From Edwardsiella anguillarum ET080813 (GTDB lineage: Bacteria > Pseudomonadota > Gammaproteobacteria > Enterobacterales > Enterobacteriaceae), in contig NZ_CP006664.1 in the NCBI RefSeq assembly GCF_000264765.2, positions 744,001 to 808,000 on the forward strand: a stretch of DNA of 64,000 bases, given 5' to 3'. The notes beneath the pieces are model-generated. The model was not told the DNA's origin. It saw nothing but the letters and a program-made list of their open reading frames with translations, and made no database searches. A program made the position numbers and the translations under genes. This document shows positions 62,898 to 64,000 of the stretch, one piece after another. The stretch's first letter is position 1, and the number at the start of each line of letters is the position of its first letter.

Positions 62898-64000
62898 CGG
62901 TGTTATCCTCACTTTTTTTGTCAGTGGTAAAGTCTTTCGCCGGGTTGGCCGCATTCACGCTAACCAGCATTTCATCCAGCCCATCGACTGGATTCATATC
63001 CTCAAAGGCTCGCGCCTCATTGCGGCTCATCCAGCCATCGGTGATGGCGTAGTGATAGAATTGAGCGCGTTCCTGCGGCGTGCCACGCAGCAATCCAGTC
63101 AGGTTAAAACGGACATAGAAACCGGCAGCCCGCTCTGCACGGGTGAATAAGCGGCGATTAAGCTCCTGCTCCCAATTCGTCACCCAAGGCATCATGGTGT
63201 AACGAACAAACTGAATAGCCTGCTGAGTGATATTGGAGAACGTAGCCTTCTCCAGATCGTTAATCATGTGAGCGGGAACGTTGAAAATTCCGGCAATCAT
63301 CGATCTGTTCAGCTTTGACATATCAATGATCTGGGCGTCAATCGGCGATACAGTCAGTGCCTTATAATCCATATCGACTGGCAGCAGCATGGTTTTATTT
63401 TCCTGGCTGCGTAACGCCAGTGATGCCTTCTTCCACTGTTCTTTAAGCCATGCCCAGGAATCATTATTCAGTTGGCCTTTAACGGATACGATCCCAGCTG
63501 GACGCGCGTTTCCGCTAAAGAAGCTCTCCGTATACTTCTGCCCGCTCATACCCATGCCGATTGTTTCGGCATGCTGCATGATTGGGCTAAGCCCCATTTT
63601 CTGGTTATTCCCCAGCGCCCGGATATGGATCATGTCATCAGGGCTAATGGCAAAAGCGCCCTCCTCGTTATATAGGCCATAGGTATAGCGCCCACCGGTT
63701 TGCAATAACGCTGTTTGCCATGGCATACAGCAATCCAGCCCAATGACCTCGCCGCGTCGATTCCGTTTTACCCAGGTGTAGCCATTCCCCCACCCCAAAA
63801 TGTGACGCTGTTTTAACTCGCGCCACTTATAGCTGGTTTGCCAGGCATTCGGCTCATCATGGATGAGGTAAAAAACAGGGTGATCACGTGCCACCTCAAC
63901 CTTTTTGTCATGCTTGCGCATTACGTGAAGCGGCATCTGGGCAAGGTTCGACGATAGGACGTAAATACAGGAGTAAACTGCCGCCAATTTCATGGCTGTT
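62890..64000 (-). CDS. Portal protein (HK97 gp3-like), 5' end outside window
   Basis: At least 370 residues are seen, with the frame open to the right edge (the codon before ATG 63993 reads TA). MKLAAVYSCIYVLSSNLAQMPLHV normally lies about 30-40 residues into the family, so the start is off the window. FYLIHDEPNAWQTSYKWREL, VLG..YTW-type block, PISPDDMIHIRALG-like segment, GIVSVKGQLN, VDMDYKALTVSPIDAQI and FNVPAHMINDLEKATFSNITQQAIQF follow. It forms the DNA-entry ring. Confidence 0.93.
   Translation of the reverse strand, partial: TAMKLAAVYSCIYVLSSNLAQMPLHVMRKHDKKVEVARDHPVFYLIHDEPNAWQTSYKWRELKQRHILGWGNGYTWVKRNRRGEVIGLDCCMPWQTALLQTGGRYTYGLYNEEGAFAISPDDMIHIRALGNNQKMGLSPIMQHAETIGMGMSGQKYTESFFSGNARPAGIVSVKGQLNNDSWAWLKEQWKKASLALRSQENKTMLLPVDMDYKALTVSPIDAQIIDMSKLNRSMIAGIFNVPAHMINDLEKATFSNITQQAIQFVRYTMMPWVTNWEQELNRRLFTRAERAAGFYVRFNLTGLLRGTPQERAQFYHYAITDGWMSRNEARAFEDMNPVDGLDEMLVSVNAANPAKDFTTDKKSEDNTDG

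Overview
The window is chromosomal DNA from an enterobacterium (Enterobacterales). Gene order and protein content match E. coli closely in long blocks: folD-ybcJ-cysS-ppiB-lpxH-purEK, ybbP-ybbA/tesA-ybbO-cnoX, eno-pyrG-mazG-relA-rlmD-barA, and acpS-pdxJ-recO-era-rnc-lepB-lepA. The coding GC is higher than in E. coli. Several E. coli insertions in these blocks are missing: the rhsD/allantoin region between purK and ybbP, and mazEF between mazG and relA. Together with hdeB, gss and the overall style, this suggests a Hafniaceae member such as Edwardsiella. That genus guess is inference, not something the sequence proves.

Layout. 1-7.7 kb: the 5' end of a YbdN/IbrA-like gene, kup, then on the minus strand a four-gene set reading response-regulator/PP2C phosphatase, STAS anti-anti-sigma protein, RsbW-like kinase, glgP, with pagP just upstream. 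8.2-13 kb: gss, a structured repeat-like element, hdeB, a divergent CLC channel and an unrecognised 97-residue protein, separated by AT-rich spacers. 13.5-14.5 kb: an intact tRNA-Gly between two degenerate tRNAs, then tRNA-Arg (argU) with its own promoter and terminator. 14.7-26.2 kb: folate, Cys-tRNA, lipid A, purine, ABC-transporter, thioesterase and chaperedoxin housekeeping genes, including a clear PurR operator before purE. 26.5-28.9 kb: a yjiH-yjiG-M20 peptidase operon. 29-46.7 kb: the eno-barA block joined to the acpS-lepA block.

From about 47.1 kb to the right edge, all on the minus strand except the IS, lies the late region of an SfV-like prophage. It has an HK97-type head (portal, protease, capsid, connectors) and a Mu-type contractile tail (sheath, tube, tape measure, N, baseplate, fibre). 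The tape-measure gene is split by a complete 1195-bp IS5 copy with a 4-bp target duplication, and removing the IS restores the frame exactly. Other features are a -1 slippery site in the tail-chaperone gene and an AT-rich moron-like gene with its own promoter and terminator. The prophage sits where rseC normally precedes lepA. Its regulatory, lysis and integration genes are not in the window.

The most interesting non-phage feature is the partner-switching module (phosphatase, STAS switch, kinase) placed directly upstream of glycogen phosphorylase in the same direction. It suggests stress- or signal-linked control of glycogen breakdown.
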